Part shown: piece after piece, positions 1 through 10,755 of the stretch | How the letters are laid out: each line of letters starts with the position of its first letter | How positions within the stretch are numbered: the first letter of the stretch is position 1 | Source of the DNA: Rathayibacter sp. VKM Ac-2759 | GTDB taxonomy: Bacteria > Actinomycetota > Actinomycetes > Actinomycetales > Microbacteriaceae | Direction: 5' to 3' | Length of the DNA stretch: 64,000 nucleotides | Assembly: GCF_009834225.1 (NCBI RefSeq) | Contig: NZ_CP047176.1 | Location: forward strand, 3,410,001 to 3,474,000 | Program-made: the position numbers and the translations under genes | The notes under the pieces: generated by a model | What the model saw: only the letters and a program-made list of their open reading frames with translations | Databases searched by the model: none | What the model was told of the DNA's origin: nothing

Positions 1-82
1 TTGGACGCTTTCTGCTGTTCTCAGCGCGTCGGAGGGACGAGAAGCGGCGAACGGAACGCCCGGTGCCGGCGAGCGGCTCCCG

Positions 83-895
83 CTACTGCAGGGTGTGCGC
101 GTGGTCGGGCACGGTGCGGAACCGGTCGCGCGCCGGGCGCTCGTAGGTGTCGGACGCCGGCCGCGGCGGGAAGTCGATCGGCTCGGGATCGCGGTGCTCG
201 TAGGGGATCTGCGAGAGCAGGTGCTTGATCACGTTGAGCCGCGACGAGCGCTTGTCGTCACTCGGGATGGTCCACCACGGCGCATCGGCGTGGTCGGTGG
301 CCTCGAACATCTCGTCCTTGGCGCGCGAGTAGTCCTCCCACCGCGTGATCGACTGCAGGTCGGTGTCCGAGAGCTTCCAGCGCCGCATCGGATCCTCCAG
401 GCGCGAGCGGAAGCGGGCCTCCTGCACGTCGTCGGACACCGAGAACCAGTACTTGAGCAGGATGACGCCGTCCTCGACCAGCATCCGCTCGACGACCGGC
501 GCCTGCTTCAGGAACAGCTGGTACTGCTCCGGGGTGCAGTAGCCCATCACCCGCTCGACGCCGGCGCGGTTGTACCAGGAGCGGTCCATCAGCACGATCT
601 CGCCGGCGGTCGGGAGGCGCTCGAGGTAGCGCTGGAAGTACCACTGGCCCTTCTCGCGCTCGCTCGGCGTCGGCAGCGCCACCACGCGCGCCGACCGCGG
701 GTTCAGGTACTGCACGATCCGCTTGATCGCGCCGCCCTTGCCCGCGGCGTCGCGGCCCTCGAAGACCACGACGACGCGCGCCCCCGTCTCGATCACCCAG
801 CGCTGCATCGTGACCAGCTCGATCTGCAGGCGCTCGAGCTCGGCCGCGTAGAGCGCCTTGCGGATGCGGTGCCCGTGCGTGCTCGACTTCGACAT
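83..895 (-). CDS. ppk2: Polyphosphate kinase 2 (PPK2 family)
   Basis: 270 aa, the usual size of a single-domain PPK2. These enzymes transfer phosphate between inorganic polyphosphate and nucleoside di- or triphosphates in the cytoplasm. Visible are a P-loop with the PPK2 form GRDAAGKGG (residues 47-55) and the DRSWYNR segment (104-110) that serves as Walker B. The region around GQWYFQRY also fits the family. The ATG is preceded by no strong Shine-Dalgarno sequence. It is transcribed toward the left edge and has no obvious operon partner. Whether it favours ATP or GTP synthesis cannot be told from sequence. Confidence 0.93.
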   Translation of the reverse strand: MSKSSTHGHRIRKALYAAELERLQIELVTMQRWVIETGARVVVVFEGRDAAGKGGAIKRIVQYLNPRSARVVALPTPSEREKGQWYFQRYLERLPTAGEIVLMDRSWYNRAGVERVMGYCTPEQYQLFLKQAPVVERMLVEDGVILLKYWFSVSDDVQEARFRSRLEDPMRRWKLSDTDLQSITRWEDYSRAKDEMFEATDHADAPWWTIPSDDKRSSRLNVIKHLLSQIPYEHRDPEPIDFPPRPASDTYERPARDRFRTVPDHAHTLQ

Positions 896-1050
896 CCCGT
901 GACTTCCGACCTGTCCCGACGGGGACTCCGACGATCGCCACCGTGACGAACGGAGTGGACGCTACGCCTCTGCGAGGCGGGTGTCAGGGGGTGGTGCGGA
1001 GGGACGACGCGGTGATCGCGGGGCCGGCCGCCGATCGGACCGCCGCCCGA

Positions 1051-2193
1051 TCAGACGATCCGCTCCCCCGCCGCCCAGACCTGCGCGATCGAGTGGTCGG
1101 CGGCGATCGCCACGACGTCGGCCGCGCAGCCGGCGGCCAGGCGGCCGAAGCGGTCGTCGAGGCCCAGTGCCCGGGCCGGAGTCGACGTGAGGGCGGCGAC
1201 CGCCTCCTGCTCACCGAGGCCCGCGCGCTCGACCGCGATCCTCAGCGCCGCGTCCTGGGTGAGCGTCGAGCCGGCGATGGTGCCGCTCCCCTCGACCCGC
1301 GCGACGCCGTCGACGACGCTCACTCCGAGCGAGCCGAGGCGGTAGGCGCCGTCGGCGGCGCCGGCGGCCGCCATCGCGTCGGTGATCAGGGCGATACGGC
1401 CCGGAGCGGCGCCGAAGAGGAGGCGCGCCACGGGAGGGGCGACGTGGACGCCGTCGAGGATGAGCTCGAGGGTGACCCGCTCGTCCTCCACCGCCGCGAC
1501 GATCGGGCCGGGCTCGCGGTGGTGGACGCCGGGCATGGCGTTGAAGGCGTGGGTGAGCACCGTCGCTCCGGCGGCGAACGCCTCGCGGGCCTGCTCGTAC
1601 GACGCGACCGTGTGGCCGACCGCGGCGACGACACCTCCGTCGACGATCCTCCGGATCGCGTCGAGCGCCCCGGGGAGCTCGGGCGCGACGGTGATCTGGC
1701 GCAGCACTCCGCGGCCGGCCGAGAGCAGCGCCTCCACGTTCTCGCGCGTGGGCTCGAGCAGCGTGCCCGGGTCGTGGGCGCCGTGGTTGCCGGGCGAGAG
1801 GAAGGGACCCTCGAGGTGCGCGCCCAGGATCAGCGGGTCGCGCGACATCGCCTCGCGGATCGTGGCGAGCGATCGCTCCAGGGCGGGGAGCGGGTTCGCG
1901 ACGAGACTGAGCACCGAGCGCGTGGTGCCGTGCCGTCGGTGCAGCGCGAGGGCGGCGGCGATCCCGTCGGGGCCGTCGTCGTACGATCCGTGCGCGCCGC
2001 CGTGTCCGTGCAGGTCGACGAAGCCGGGGACGAGCACGACGTCGCCCGCGTCGACCACGCGATCGGCCGGCGGAGCGTCGGGGCCGGAGCCGACCGCGCC
2101 GATGCGCTCGCCGGCGAGGAGGACCCACGCGTCGCGGAGGTCCGCCCCCGCGTCGATCAGGCGCGCGCCGCGGAGGAGGACGGTGCTCACCAT
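1051..2193 (-). CDS. nagA: N-acetylglucosamine-6-phosphate deacetylase
   Basis: 380 aa amidohydrolase that removes acetate from GlcNAc-6-P in amino-sugar catabolism and wall recycling. The TIM-barrel metal and catalytic signatures are all present: HGH after strand 1 (residues 62-64), HLEGPF with metal-ligand E128, GHT with H194, THAFNAM with H215, and ITDAM with the catalytic D272. The frame stays open far upstream, but homology begins at this ATG (MVSTVLLRGARLI), so the shorter start is chosen. It is divergent from the riboflavin kinase gene, with 177 bp between. No nagB or PTS gene lies nearby. Confidence 0.93.
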   Translation of the reverse strand: MVSTVLLRGARLIDAGADLRDAWVLLAGERIGAVGSGPDAPPADRVVDAGDVVLVPGFVDLHGHGGAHGSYDDGPDGIAAALALHRRHGTTRSVLSLVANPLPALERSLATIREAMSRDPLILGAHLEGPFLSPGNHGAHDPGTLLEPTRENVEALLSAGRGVLRQITVAPELPGALDAIRRIVDGGVVAAVGHTVASYEQAREAFAAGATVLTHAFNAMPGVHHREPGPIVAAVEDERVTLELILDGVHVAPPVARLLFGAAPGRIALITDAMAAAGAADGAYRLGSLGVSVVDGVARVEGSGTIAGSTLTQDAALRIAVERAGLGEQEAVAALTSTPARALGLDDRFGRLAAGCAADVVAIAADHSIAQVWAAGERIV

Positions 2194-2370
2194 GCCCTCA
2201 TCCTCGCGTACTCGGGGGCGTAGCCGCCCGAGGAGGGAGGCGGAATGCGGGCCTCCGGGCACGGCACCGCGGCGCGCAGCGGCGCAATACGACAGGTCTG
2301 CGCCGGTCATCGGGGCGAAACGAGAGGCCGGTTGACTGGGCGTCACCAGCACGACGAGGAGACCGCCAGC

Positions 2371-3018
2371 ATGAGCGCGCAGAACCAGCAGCCGACCGTC
2401 ATCACCGGAGTGGTCGTCCCCGGCGACCAGCGCGGCCGACTCCTCGGCTTCCCGACGGCCAATCTGCCGCTGGCCGACGGCGGAGTCTCGGACGGCGTCT
2501 ACGCCGGCACCGTGATCGACGCGACCGACGGCTCCGAGCACCTCGCCGCCGTCTCGGTCGGCCGCCGCGCGAGCTTCTACGGTCGCGACGGCGTCCGCCT
2601 GCTGGAGGCCCACCTCCTCGACTTCGCCGGCGACCTCTACGGGCACTCGATCACCGTCGAGCTGCACGCGAAGCTGCGGCCGCAGCGCCGGTACCGCGGG
2701 GCGGAGGCACTCGTCGAGCAGCTGGGGCGCGACGTCGCGGCGACGCGCACCTGGTCGCTCGAGAGCGCCTCCGCACCCGAGCACCGGGGGCGACGGCACC
2801 CCGTCGGAGCGCGCCGCCCGCGCGACGAGGCCTCTCCCGGCCGGCGCACCGCCGAGCGGCTCGCGGCCCTCGCGGGGTCGCTGGAGGACACCGACGCCAC
2901 CCACGAGATCGTCGCCGAGCGCAGCAGGCTCCCGCTCGACTACCTCCGCTGGGCGTACCCGAGCACGCAGGAGCTCCTGTCCGCGGTGCAGTCCTCGACC
3001 GCGCCGGAGCAGCCGTAA
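2371..3018 (+). CDS. Stand-alone riboflavin kinase-like protein
   Basis: 215 aa. The first ~125 residues form a riboflavin-kinase (flavokinase) domain with the GFPTANL signature (26-32) and a following YAGTV strand. These enzymes phosphorylate riboflavin to FMN. The FAD-synthetase nucleotidyltransferase half of ordinary RibF is missing, so this is an RFK-only protein. The C-terminal ~80 residues are arginine- and alanine-rich with a predicted helical end and resemble nothing I recognise. The start is the ATG after a GACGAGGAGA ribosome site; the frame is open further upstream without support. An extra FMN supplier next to a region rich in FMN-dependent enzymes is suggestive only. Confidence 0.8.
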   Translation: MSAQNQQPTVITGVVVPGDQRGRLLGFPTANLPLADGGVSDGVYAGTVIDATDGSEHLAAVSVGRRASFYGRDGVRLLEAHLLDFAGDLYGHSITVELHAKLRPQRRYRGAEALVEQLGRDVAATRTWSLESASAPEHRGRRHPVGARRPRDEASPGRRTAERLAALAGSLEDTDATHEIVAERSRLPLDYLRWAYPSTQELLSAVQSSTAPEQP

Positions 3019-3104
3019 CCCAGCTTTTACGCGACACGCGATCAGGCGCATAGAAGCCCACCTACGGTGGGGTTTCGGGCCGCGGCCCCCCGAGGAGGCA
3101 CACC

Positions 3105-3956
3105 ATGGACGACGATTTCGAACTCGCGGAGGCCCTCGGCCGGGCTCGCGAGGGCAGCCAGCGCCGGATCCGCGAGCTCCTGCAGAGCAGCCCGCGTCGC
3201 GCCCACGCACTGCTGCGCGCCAGCATCCGCCGCGGACTGATCACCGAGAAGGACCTGGTCGAGGAGCACGACCTCGTCATGTCGATGATGATGAGCCGCA
3301 ACTCCATCCGCAGCGCCCTGCAGCAGCTGGGCTCGGAGGGTCTCATCCGCCGCCGGCAGCGGATCGGCACCAACGTGGTCGGCAGCATCTGGGAGCTCCC
3401 GCTCCTCTCCCTCCTCCCCACGAGCGGCTGGGTGATGGGCTCGGACTCGGTGCAGCACCCGGGCGGCCTCGCGATGACCTGCGAGGTCACGGACGTCAGC
3501 GAGGTGATCGCCCACCGCCACATCCGCGAGCGCCTCGAGCTCGACGGCGACCGCGTCGTGATGGCCGAGCAGCTCGTGTCGATCGAGGGCGTCCCGGCCG
3601 GGATCATCGTCGGCTACCACCCCATCGCGGGGACGACGCTGCCCGGGATGCGCCCCGATCCGATGCCCTTCATCGACTCCGTCCGCGCCGCTCCCGGCAA
3701 TCAGGTCGAGGCGACCGTCGAGGCGGTGAACGCCGACGAGCGCACGGCGCGCATCCTCGGCCTCAAGGAGGGCGCGGCGATCCTCACCCGCGAGACCCTC
3801 GTCCGCGATGCCGCCGGGGTGCCGCAGATCCTCGCCTACGGCCACTACCGCGGAGATCGCGTCGCGCTCTGGGCCGAGGACCCCGACGTCGAGGCGATGC
3901 GCTTCACCGCCCCGCCCCTCGACGAGCGCACGGCCGACACCGCACCGGCGAATTGA
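3105..3956 (+). CDS. GntR-family regulator with UTRA effector domain
   Basis: 283 aa. The N-terminal third holds a GntR winged helix (residues ~50-100, with SMMMSRNSIRSALQQLGSEG and a wing containing GLIRRRQRIGT). The C-terminal two thirds match a UTRA ligand-binding domain. The family represses catabolic or transport genes until a small-molecule effector binds. It sits 175 bp upstream of, and in the same orientation as, the first peptide-type ABC importer, so it is the natural candidate regulator of that operon and possibly of the related clusters downstream. A GAGGAGG ribosome site precedes the ATG. The effector is unknown. Confidence 0.88.
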   Translation: MDDDFELAEALGRAREGSQRRIRELLQSSPRRAHALLRASIRRGLITEKDLVEEHDLVMSMMMSRNSIRSALQQLGSEGLIRRRQRIGTNVVGSIWELPLLSLLPTSGWVMGSDSVQHPGGLAMTCEVTDVSEVIAHRHIRERLELDGDRVVMAEQLVSIEGVPAGIIVGYHPIAGTTLPGMRPDPMPFIDSVRAAPGNQVEATVEAVNADERTARILGLKEGAAILTRETLVRDAAGVPQILAYGHYRGDRVALWAEDPDVEAMRFTAPPLDERTADTAPAN

Positions 3957-3965
3957 CGGCTCCGG

Positions 3966-3984
3966 TGACCGGAAACCCTGGTCA
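3966..3984. promoter_or_regulatory. Possible GntR operator (inverted TGACC/GGTCA)
   Basis: An inverted repeat TGACC-N9-GGTCA lies just after the GntR gene and upstream of the ABC operon it probably controls. The position suits an operator, but the half-sites are only 5 bp long, so this is tentative. Confidence 0.3.
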
Positions 3985-4012
3985 ACAACGCTTTCCGTCT
4001 CGATGACGCGAC

Positions 4013-4020
4013 GCGCAATC
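4013..4020 (+). promoter_or_regulatory. GCGCAATC motif upstream of ABC operon 1
   Basis: GCGCAATC followed by AGGTG lies 5 bp before a TTGACG hexamer. The same 8-mer recurs upstream of the monooxygenase operon, the second flavin reductase and the second ABC operon. A related ACGCGATCAGG string occurs upstream of the GntR gene itself (3034-3046). It is a candidate shared operator. Confidence 0.35.
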
Positions 4021-4025
4021 AGGTG

Positions 4026-4054
4026 TTGACGGCGGCGACGCCCTCCCGAAATAC
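4026..4054 (+). promoter_or_regulatory. Possible promoter of ABC operon 1
   Basis: TTGACG (4026-4031), a 17-nt spacer and AAATAC (4049-4054) lie 78 bp before the first permease start. The -35 match is good and the -10 match is weak. Confidence 0.4.
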
Positions 4055-4131
4055 CCACCCGCTGTACTGATCACACCCCCGACAGCACCGGTCGCGCTCC
4101 TGCGCGTCGCCCCAGCACAAGGAGAGCGAGC

Positions 4132-5049
4132 ATGGTCCGCTTCGTCTCACGACGGCTCGTCCAGGGCCTCGTCACGGTCTTCGGAGTCGTGACCGTCGCG
4201 TTCTTCCTCGTCCGGCTCTCCGGCGACCCGGCCGCGCTCCTCCTGGGGCCGGAGGCGTCGCAGGAGGACATCGCGCGCCTCTCGGCCAGCCTCGGCTTCG
4301 ACCAGCCGCTGCTCTTCCAGTACACCGGCTTCCTCGCGGGGGCGATCACCGGCGACTTCGGCGACTCGCTGCGGCAGGGCACTCCCTCGCTCGAGCTCGT
4401 CCTGCAGCGGATGCCCGCGACGCTCCAGCTCGCCCTGACGAGCTTCGTGCTCGGACTCGTGCTGGCCTTCGTGGTGGTGCTGATCCTGCAGCTCTCGGAC
4501 TCGTCGCGGCTGCGCAACGCGGTGCTCTGGTTCGCCAGCGCCCGCCAGGCGATCCCGTCCTTCTGGTTCGGGATCCTGCTGGTGATGGTCTTCGCCGTGA
4601 GCCTCGGCGTGCTGCCGGCGCTCGGCAACAACTCGCCGCTGTCGATCATCCTGCCGGCGGTGACGATCGCGACCCTCGAGCTCGCGCTCTACATCCGCCT
4701 GCTCGACACGGGCTTCGCCGATCAGTACCGGATGGACTACGTCCGCACCGCCTACGCGAAGGGCCAGCGGCGCAGCGTCGTGATCCTGCGGCACATGCTC
4801 CCCAACGCCCTGCTGCCCGTGATCACCGTCGCCGGGCTCAACCTCGGCGCCCTGCTCGGCGGAACGGTCGTCGTCGAGCTGGTCTTCAACTGGCCGGGAG
4901 TCGGGCAGCTGCTCATGCAGTCGATCTCGAACCGCGACTACACCGTCGTGCAGTCGGCGATCCTCGTCATCGCGATCTTCTTCGTCCTCGTCAACGTCGT
5001 CGTCGACCTCCTCTACGCCGCCCTCGACCCGAGAGTGAGACTCCAGTGA
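4132..5049 (+). CDS. ABC importer permease, DppB/OppB type
   Basis: 305 aa inner-membrane permease of the dipeptide/oligopeptide/nickel importer family. It has an N-terminal transmembrane helix (MVRFVSRRLVQGLV...), a GDFGDS segment in the first periplasmic loop, five further helices, and the EAA coupling loop near RTAYAKGQRRSVVILRHMLPNA. The C-terminus DPRVRLQ is typical of the family. AAGGAGA stands 6 nt before the ATG. The stop overlaps the next gene by 4 nt (GTGA), so the two permeases are translationally coupled. The substrate is unknown; the linked flavin reductase suggests a xenobiotic-like or sulfur/nitrogen compound more than peptides. Confidence 0.92.
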   Translation: MVRFVSRRLVQGLVTVFGVVTVAFFLVRLSGDPAALLLGPEASQEDIARLSASLGFDQPLLFQYTGFLAGAITGDFGDSLRQGTPSLELVLQRMPATLQLALTSFVLGLVLAFVVVLILQLSDSSRLRNAVLWFASARQAIPSFWFGILLVMVFAVSLGVLPALGNNSPLSIILPAVTIATLELALYIRLLDTGFADQYRMDYVRTAYAKGQRRSVVILRHMLPNALLPVITVAGLNLGALLGGTVVVELVFNWPGVGQLLMQSISNRDYTVVQSAILVIAIFFVLVNVVVDLLYAALDPRVRLQ

Positions 5050-6026
5050 GCCCCCTCGAGACGGACGCCGCCCAGGGCAGCGTCCCCGCCACGATCGATG
5101 CGCGCGAGCCGATCCCGGTGCCGACTCCCGCCTCGGCCCGGACGTCGACGCAGGCCCTCGCGATCCAGCGGGTGCGGTGGCTGTTCCGCCGCCCGCAGCC
5201 CGGATCGACGCGGGCCCCGCTGAGCGCCTCGTTCTACGTCGCCACCGGCCTGGTCGCGATCGTCGTCCTGACGATCGTGCTCGTGCCTCTGCTGCCGTTC
5301 TTCGACCCCGACACGCAGGATCTGCGCGGCCGCTTCCTCCTGCCGTTCGCCGATCCCGCGCACCTGCTCGGCACCGACGCCCTCGGCCGCGACATGCTCT
5401 CGCGCCTCGCCGTCGCCGGCCGGGTGTCGCTCTCGATCGCGGTGCCCGCCGTGGCGCTGAACCTCCTGATCGGCGTGACGCTGGGCCTCGTCGCCGGCTA
5501 CTTCGGCGGGCGGCTCGACACCGTCATCTCGGCGCTGTCCGACATCCAGCTCGCGATCCCGATCATGCTGCTGCTGATCGCGATCGTCTCGGCGATCGGC
5601 CCGAGCATCCTCACCCTGATCGTGGTCATCGGAGTCGCCAACTGGGTCGGCTACGCCCGTGTCGCCCGCGCGACCGCGTGGTCCCTCCGCGAGCGCGAGT
5701 TCATCTGGGCACCGAAGACGCACGGAGCGACCCACGGCTGGATCCTGCGCAAGCACCTCGTGCCCAACGTGGTCCCCGCGCTCGCCGTGCTCGTGCCGTT
5801 CGACCTCGGCGTGATCGTGCTGCTCGAGGCGGCGCTGTCGTTCCTCGGCCTCGGCATCCAGGCGCCCACCCCGAGCTGGGGCGGGATGATCGAGGAGGGC
5901 CAGACCTACCTCCGCGACAGCCCCGTGATCACGATCCTCCCCGGCCTGATGCTCTTCATGCTCGTGGCCGGGCTCCAGTTCATGAGCCAGCGCCTCACCG
6001 GCGTCCAGTCGCAGAAGGCGGAGTAG
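5046..6026 (+). CDS. ABC importer permease, DppC/OppC type
   Basis: 326 aa. The first ~60 residues are a cytoplasmic proline- and arginine-rich tail. A transmembrane helix, a DPDTQDL/GTDALGRDMLSRL signature and the DppC permease domain follow. The EAA loop reads roughly APKTHGATHGWILRKHLVPN, and the conserved SFLGLGIQAPTPSWGGMI block is near the end. It pairs with the DppB-type subunit upstream (GTGA overlap) and is followed 3 nt later by the ATPase gene. The GTG start is fixed by that overlap. Confidence 0.92.
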   Translation: MSPLETDAAQGSVPATIDAREPIPVPTPASARTSTQALAIQRVRWLFRRPQPGSTRAPLSASFYVATGLVAIVVLTIVLVPLLPFFDPDTQDLRGRFLLPFADPAHLLGTDALGRDMLSRLAVAGRVSLSIAVPAVALNLLIGVTLGLVAGYFGGRLDTVISALSDIQLAIPIMLLLIAIVSAIGPSILTLIVVIGVANWVGYARVARATAWSLREREFIWAPKTHGATHGWILRKHLVPNVVPALAVLVPFDLGVIVLLEAALSFLGLGIQAPTPSWGGMIEEGQTYLRDSPVITILPGLMLFMLVAGLQFMSQRLTGVQSQKAE

Positions 6027-6029
6027 CCC

Positions 6030-7697
<1,668 letters not shown>

Positions 7698-7752
7698 CGC
7701 ACCGCAGCACCCGCCTGTCGCGGTCTCCTCCCGCATCAGTAAGCCTCCGCTC

Positions 7753-7784
7753 TTCCCTCCCGCAGCACTTCCCTCCCGCAGCAC
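7753..7784 (+). repeat. Exact 16-bp tandem duplication
   Basis: TTCCCTCCCGCAGCAC occurs twice back to back (7753-7768 and 7769-7784) in the 187-bp gap between the ATPase and the binding-protein gene. The rest of the gap is C-rich with no recognisable promoter. Confidence 0.85.
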
Positions 7785-7884
7785 CGACGCACCGCAGCTC
7801 CGCCTTCACGACCCTCCCGCGCACCCCGCGCCGGCCGGCGACTCCCTCGCGCGCCCCGGCCGCCTCGACGAAAGGCACTCCCCC

Positions 7885-9414
7885 ATGCTCCGACGCACCC
7901 GGCACTCCGCCGCCGTGGCCTCCGCCGCCGCGCTCGCCCTCCTCCTCACCGCCTGCAGCGGCGAGGCCTCCTCGAGCGAGGGCGGCGCGACGAAGGACTC
8001 GATCGTCGTCGCCCAGCCGAGCGACCTGGCCAACGCCGACCCCGTGATCGACAACGGGCTCTACAGCACCAACATCTTCCACGCGGTGTACGACCAGCTG
8101 ACGACGGTCGACGGCGAGGGCGCGCTGCAGCCCCGCCTCGCCACGGAGTGGACGGCCAGCGAGGACGCGAAGACCTGGACCTTCACCCTCCGCGACGACG
8201 CGATCTTCACCGACGGCACCCCCGTCACCGCCGAGGACGTGCGCTTCAGCTTCCAGGCGGTCATCGACTCGCCCGACTCGCTGAACAAGATCTACACGAA
8301 CAACATCGCGAGCATGGAGGTGACCAGCGACACCGAGATCACCTTCCAGCTCACCGCCGGCGACTCGGTCTTCACCCGCCGCGCCTACTACATCTCGATC
8401 GTGCCGGAGGCGTACTACACCGAGGTCGGCTCCGAGGGCTTCGCGAAGGCGCCCATCGGCTCCGGGCCCTACACCTTCGAGAGCTGGACGCCCGGAGTCT
8501 CGACCGAGCTCGCCGCGAACCCCGACTACTGGGGCGGCGAGCCCGCGATCGCCAACGTGACCGTCGAGCCCATCGCCGACCCGGACGCGCGGCTGAACGG
8601 GCTGCTGTCGGGCGACATCGACCTGACCGCGATCACCCCCGCGCAGGTCGCCTCCGTCGACGGCTCCGGCTACACCGTCGCCGAGGGCCAGTCGAACCAG
8701 CTGATCTACGTCGGCTTCAACGAGACCTCCGGCGGGCCGCTCGCCGACGCCGACCTCCGGAACGCCATCAGCCTGGCGATCGACCGCGAGACGATCATCG
8801 AGACGATCCACGACGGCTACGCGACCGTCGCGAACGCCTCCTCCGTCGCCCCGAACGTGAACGGCTTCGACGCCGAGCTGCCCGACCTCGCCTACGACCC
8901 CGACGCGGCGGCCGAGCTGGTCGAGTCCTCCGGCTACGACGGCAGCGCCATCACCTTCCAGTACCCCACGGGCGGCAACGTGCCGAACTCGGCCGAGGTC
9001 GCGCAGGCCATCGCCTCGCAGCTGGCGGAGGTCGGCATCACCGTCGAGCTCGAGGGCGTGGAGTACTCGTCGTACGTGCTGCTGACCTCGTCGAAGTCGC
9101 ACCCGGGCATGTACATCACCCAGTTCTCGCCGTCGATGATGGACGCCTCGACGACGCTCAACTACCTCTACGGACCGACCGGCTACGCGATCTTCTCCGA
9201 CCCCGACGTCGACGCGCTGATCGTCGAGGCCAACGCCACGGTCGACACCGACGCCCGCAACGACGTGATCGCCGACATCTGGGAGCTGAACGCCGAGCGC
9301 ACCCACCTCGCGAACATCGACTACACCGTCGCGACCTACGGAGTCGCCCCCGGTCTCGACTGGACGCCGCGCGCCGACGGCCACGTCGACTGGCGCGAGG
9401 CGAGCTGGCAGTAG
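7885..9414 (+). CDS. Substrate-binding lipoprotein, SBP family 5
   Basis: 509 aa extracellular receptor for ABC operon 1. It begins with a lipoprotein signal (basic MLRRTRH, a hydrophobic stretch and the lipobox LLTAC with Cys at about residue 27), followed by a Ser/Gly-rich linker. Family-5 features are LATEWTASEDAKTWTFTLRDDAIFTDG split over the N-lobe, GSGPY near residue 195, and a C-lobe with DLRNAISLAIDRE. The start is the ATG 10 nt after GAAAGG; the long open frame upstream is spurious. It is paralogous to the receptor at 22954, with different ligand-pocket residues. Confidence 0.92.
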   Translation: MLRRTRHSAAVASAAALALLLTACSGEASSSEGGATKDSIVVAQPSDLANADPVIDNGLYSTNIFHAVYDQLTTVDGEGALQPRLATEWTASEDAKTWTFTLRDDAIFTDGTPVTAEDVRFSFQAVIDSPDSLNKIYTNNIASMEVTSDTEITFQLTAGDSVFTRRAYYISIVPEAYYTEVGSEGFAKAPIGSGPYTFESWTPGVSTELAANPDYWGGEPAIANVTVEPIADPDARLNGLLSGDIDLTAITPAQVASVDGSGYTVAEGQSNQLIYVGFNETSGGPLADADLRNAISLAIDRETIIETIHDGYATVANASSVAPNVNGFDAELPDLAYDPDAAAELVESSGYDGSAITFQYPTGGNVPNSAEVAQAIASQLAEVGITVELEGVEYSSYVLLTSSKSHPGMYITQFSPSMMDASTTLNYLYGPTGYAIFSDPDVDALIVEANATVDTDARNDVIADIWELNAERTHLANIDYTVATYGVAPGLDWTPRADGHVDWREASWQ

Positions 9415-9448
9415 CCCGACGGCCCTCCCCGATCACGAAGGAGCACGC

Positions 9449-10144
9449 ATGTACCTCGCCGACGACACCGGCAGCCCGCACGACTTCACCTGGATGGTCA
9501 AGAACGCGGTGGTGCCGCGCCCCATCGCGTGGGTCGGCACCGAGAGCGCGGACGGAGTGGGGAACCTCGCCCCGTTCTCGTACTTCACGCTGGTCACCAT
9601 GGACCCGCCGACGCTGATGATCTCGTTCACCGGCGAGAAGGACTCGCACGACAACATCCGCGCCACGGGCGAGTTCGTGGTGAACCTCGTCACCGACGGG
9701 CAGGCCGAGGTCGAGACGGCGACGGCGGCCATCACTCCGCCGTCGCTCGACGAGGCCGCCCTGCTCGGCCTCGAAGTCGTCGACTCGACCAGGGTCCGGC
9801 CGAAGCGGCTGGCGATCGCGAAGGTCGCGCTCGAGTGCGTGCTGCTGCGCGAGACCGAGGTGTACGACGCCCATGTGGTCTTCGCCCAGGTGCTCGCGGT
9901 GCACGCCGACGACGGCATCCTCGACCCGAGCGGCCGCATCGACATCGCGAAGTACCGCCCGGTGGCCCGCCTCGGCGGCTCGCTCTACACGACCGTCACG
10001 AGCGACTACAAGCACCCGGTGCCGGTCGCGACGGAGGAGTGGCTCGCCGCGCAGCCCGGCGGCGGAGTCGTCGCGCCGGTCGACCCCGACGAGCTCGCGG
10101 CGGCCGCCGCCTGGTCCCGCGAGCAGGCGGCCGCCGCGGTCTGA
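9449..10144 (+). CDS. Flavin reductase-like FMN-binding protein
   Basis: 231 aa of the DIM6/NTAB flavin-reductase family, which bind FMN on a split beta-barrel. Many members supply FMNH2 to two-component monooxygenases. The N-terminal AVVPRPIAWVGT and APFSYFTLVTMDPPTLMISF segments are typical FMN-binding strands. The last ~30 residues are an Ala-rich helix. It begins 34 nt after the binding-protein gene behind AAGGAG and ends ABC operon 1, so reduced flavin production is probably co-induced with uptake. It could serve the NtaA-like monooxygenases at 13466 and 14779. Confidence 0.86.
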   Translation: MYLADDTGSPHDFTWMVKNAVVPRPIAWVGTESADGVGNLAPFSYFTLVTMDPPTLMISFTGEKDSHDNIRATGEFVVNLVTDGQAEVETATAAITPPSLDEAALLGLEVVDSTRVRPKRLAIAKVALECVLLRETEVYDAHVVFAQVLAVHADDGILDPSGRIDIAKYRPVARLGGSLYTTVTSDYKHPVPVATEEWLAAQPGGGVVAPVDPDELAAAAAWSREQAAAAV

Positions 10145-10376
10145 GGACCGGCGCGGGGCGCGCTGCTGGTCCGCGGCCGGGGGGCTCGGTGGGCGCTCGC
10201 GCGCTGCTGGTCGTGCGGAGAGCCGCCCGCGTCGGCAGGCGGACTGCGCCGTCGACGGTGGGGAGCTCGAGCCGCCTCGCTCCGCGGGGCTGCTCGACTG
10301 CCTGGCCTGCGTGTCCGGCGGCCTCCAGCCTGCCGACTGCCAGCCGCTGGCCGCTGGCCGCTGGCCGCCGCCCGCT

Positions 10377-10409
10377 GGTCGAGTAGCCCCGCAGGGGCGT
10401 ATCGAGACC
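10377..10409 (+). repeat. REP-like palindromic repeat, copy 1
   Basis: A 33-bp element bounded by GGTCGAG and TATCGAGACC, with the inner hairpin GCCCC-GCA-GGGGC. An identical copy lies at 10723 and an inverted identical copy at 20806; a diverged inverted copy lies at 10458. Confidence 0.85.
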
Positions 10410-10457
10410 CACCCGCGTCAGCAGGCCAGCCCACCGACCCCCTCGCTGAGGGTCGCG

Positions 10458-10492
10458 GATCTCGATACGCCCGCTGCGCGGCCTACTCGATC
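10458..10492 (-). repeat. REP-like palindromic repeat, diverged copy 2
   Basis: Inverted relative to copy 1. It keeps the GATCTCGATACGCCC and CTACTCGATC arms but carries a different loop (GCTGCGCGGC), a compensated variant of the same hairpin. Confidence 0.75.
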
Positions 10493-10571
10493 AGCGAGCG
10501 CGAGAGCAGGAGGCCGCCTCTCCGCGGCCCACCCGCCTTCCCGCCCGCCCGCTTGCATGCCTCGCCCGCCT

Positions 10572-10715
10572 GCCTGCCCTGCCTGCTCTGCCTGCTCCGC
10601 CTGCTCTGCCTGCTCTGCCTGCTCTGCCTGCTCCGCCTGCCCTGCCTGCCCTGCCCGCCCTGCCTGCCCTGCCTGCCCTGCCTGCCCTGCCTGCCCTGCC
10701 TGCCCTGCCTGCCCT
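10572..10715 (+). repeat. 9-bp tandem array (16 units)
   Basis: Sixteen consecutive units of GCCTGCYCY occupy 10572-10715. The left units are mainly GCCTGCTCT/TCC and the right units GCCTGCCCT, with one GCCCGCCCT. The block ends directly at the third REP-like copy. Confidence 0.9.
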
Positions 10716-10722
10716 GCCCGCT

Positions 10723-10755
10723 GGTCGAGTAGCCCCGCAGGGGCGTATCGAGACC
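10723..10755 (+). repeat. REP-like palindromic repeat, copy 3
   Basis: Identical over 33 bp to the copy at 10377 and in the same orientation. It abuts the 9-bp tandem array. Confidence 0.85.
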
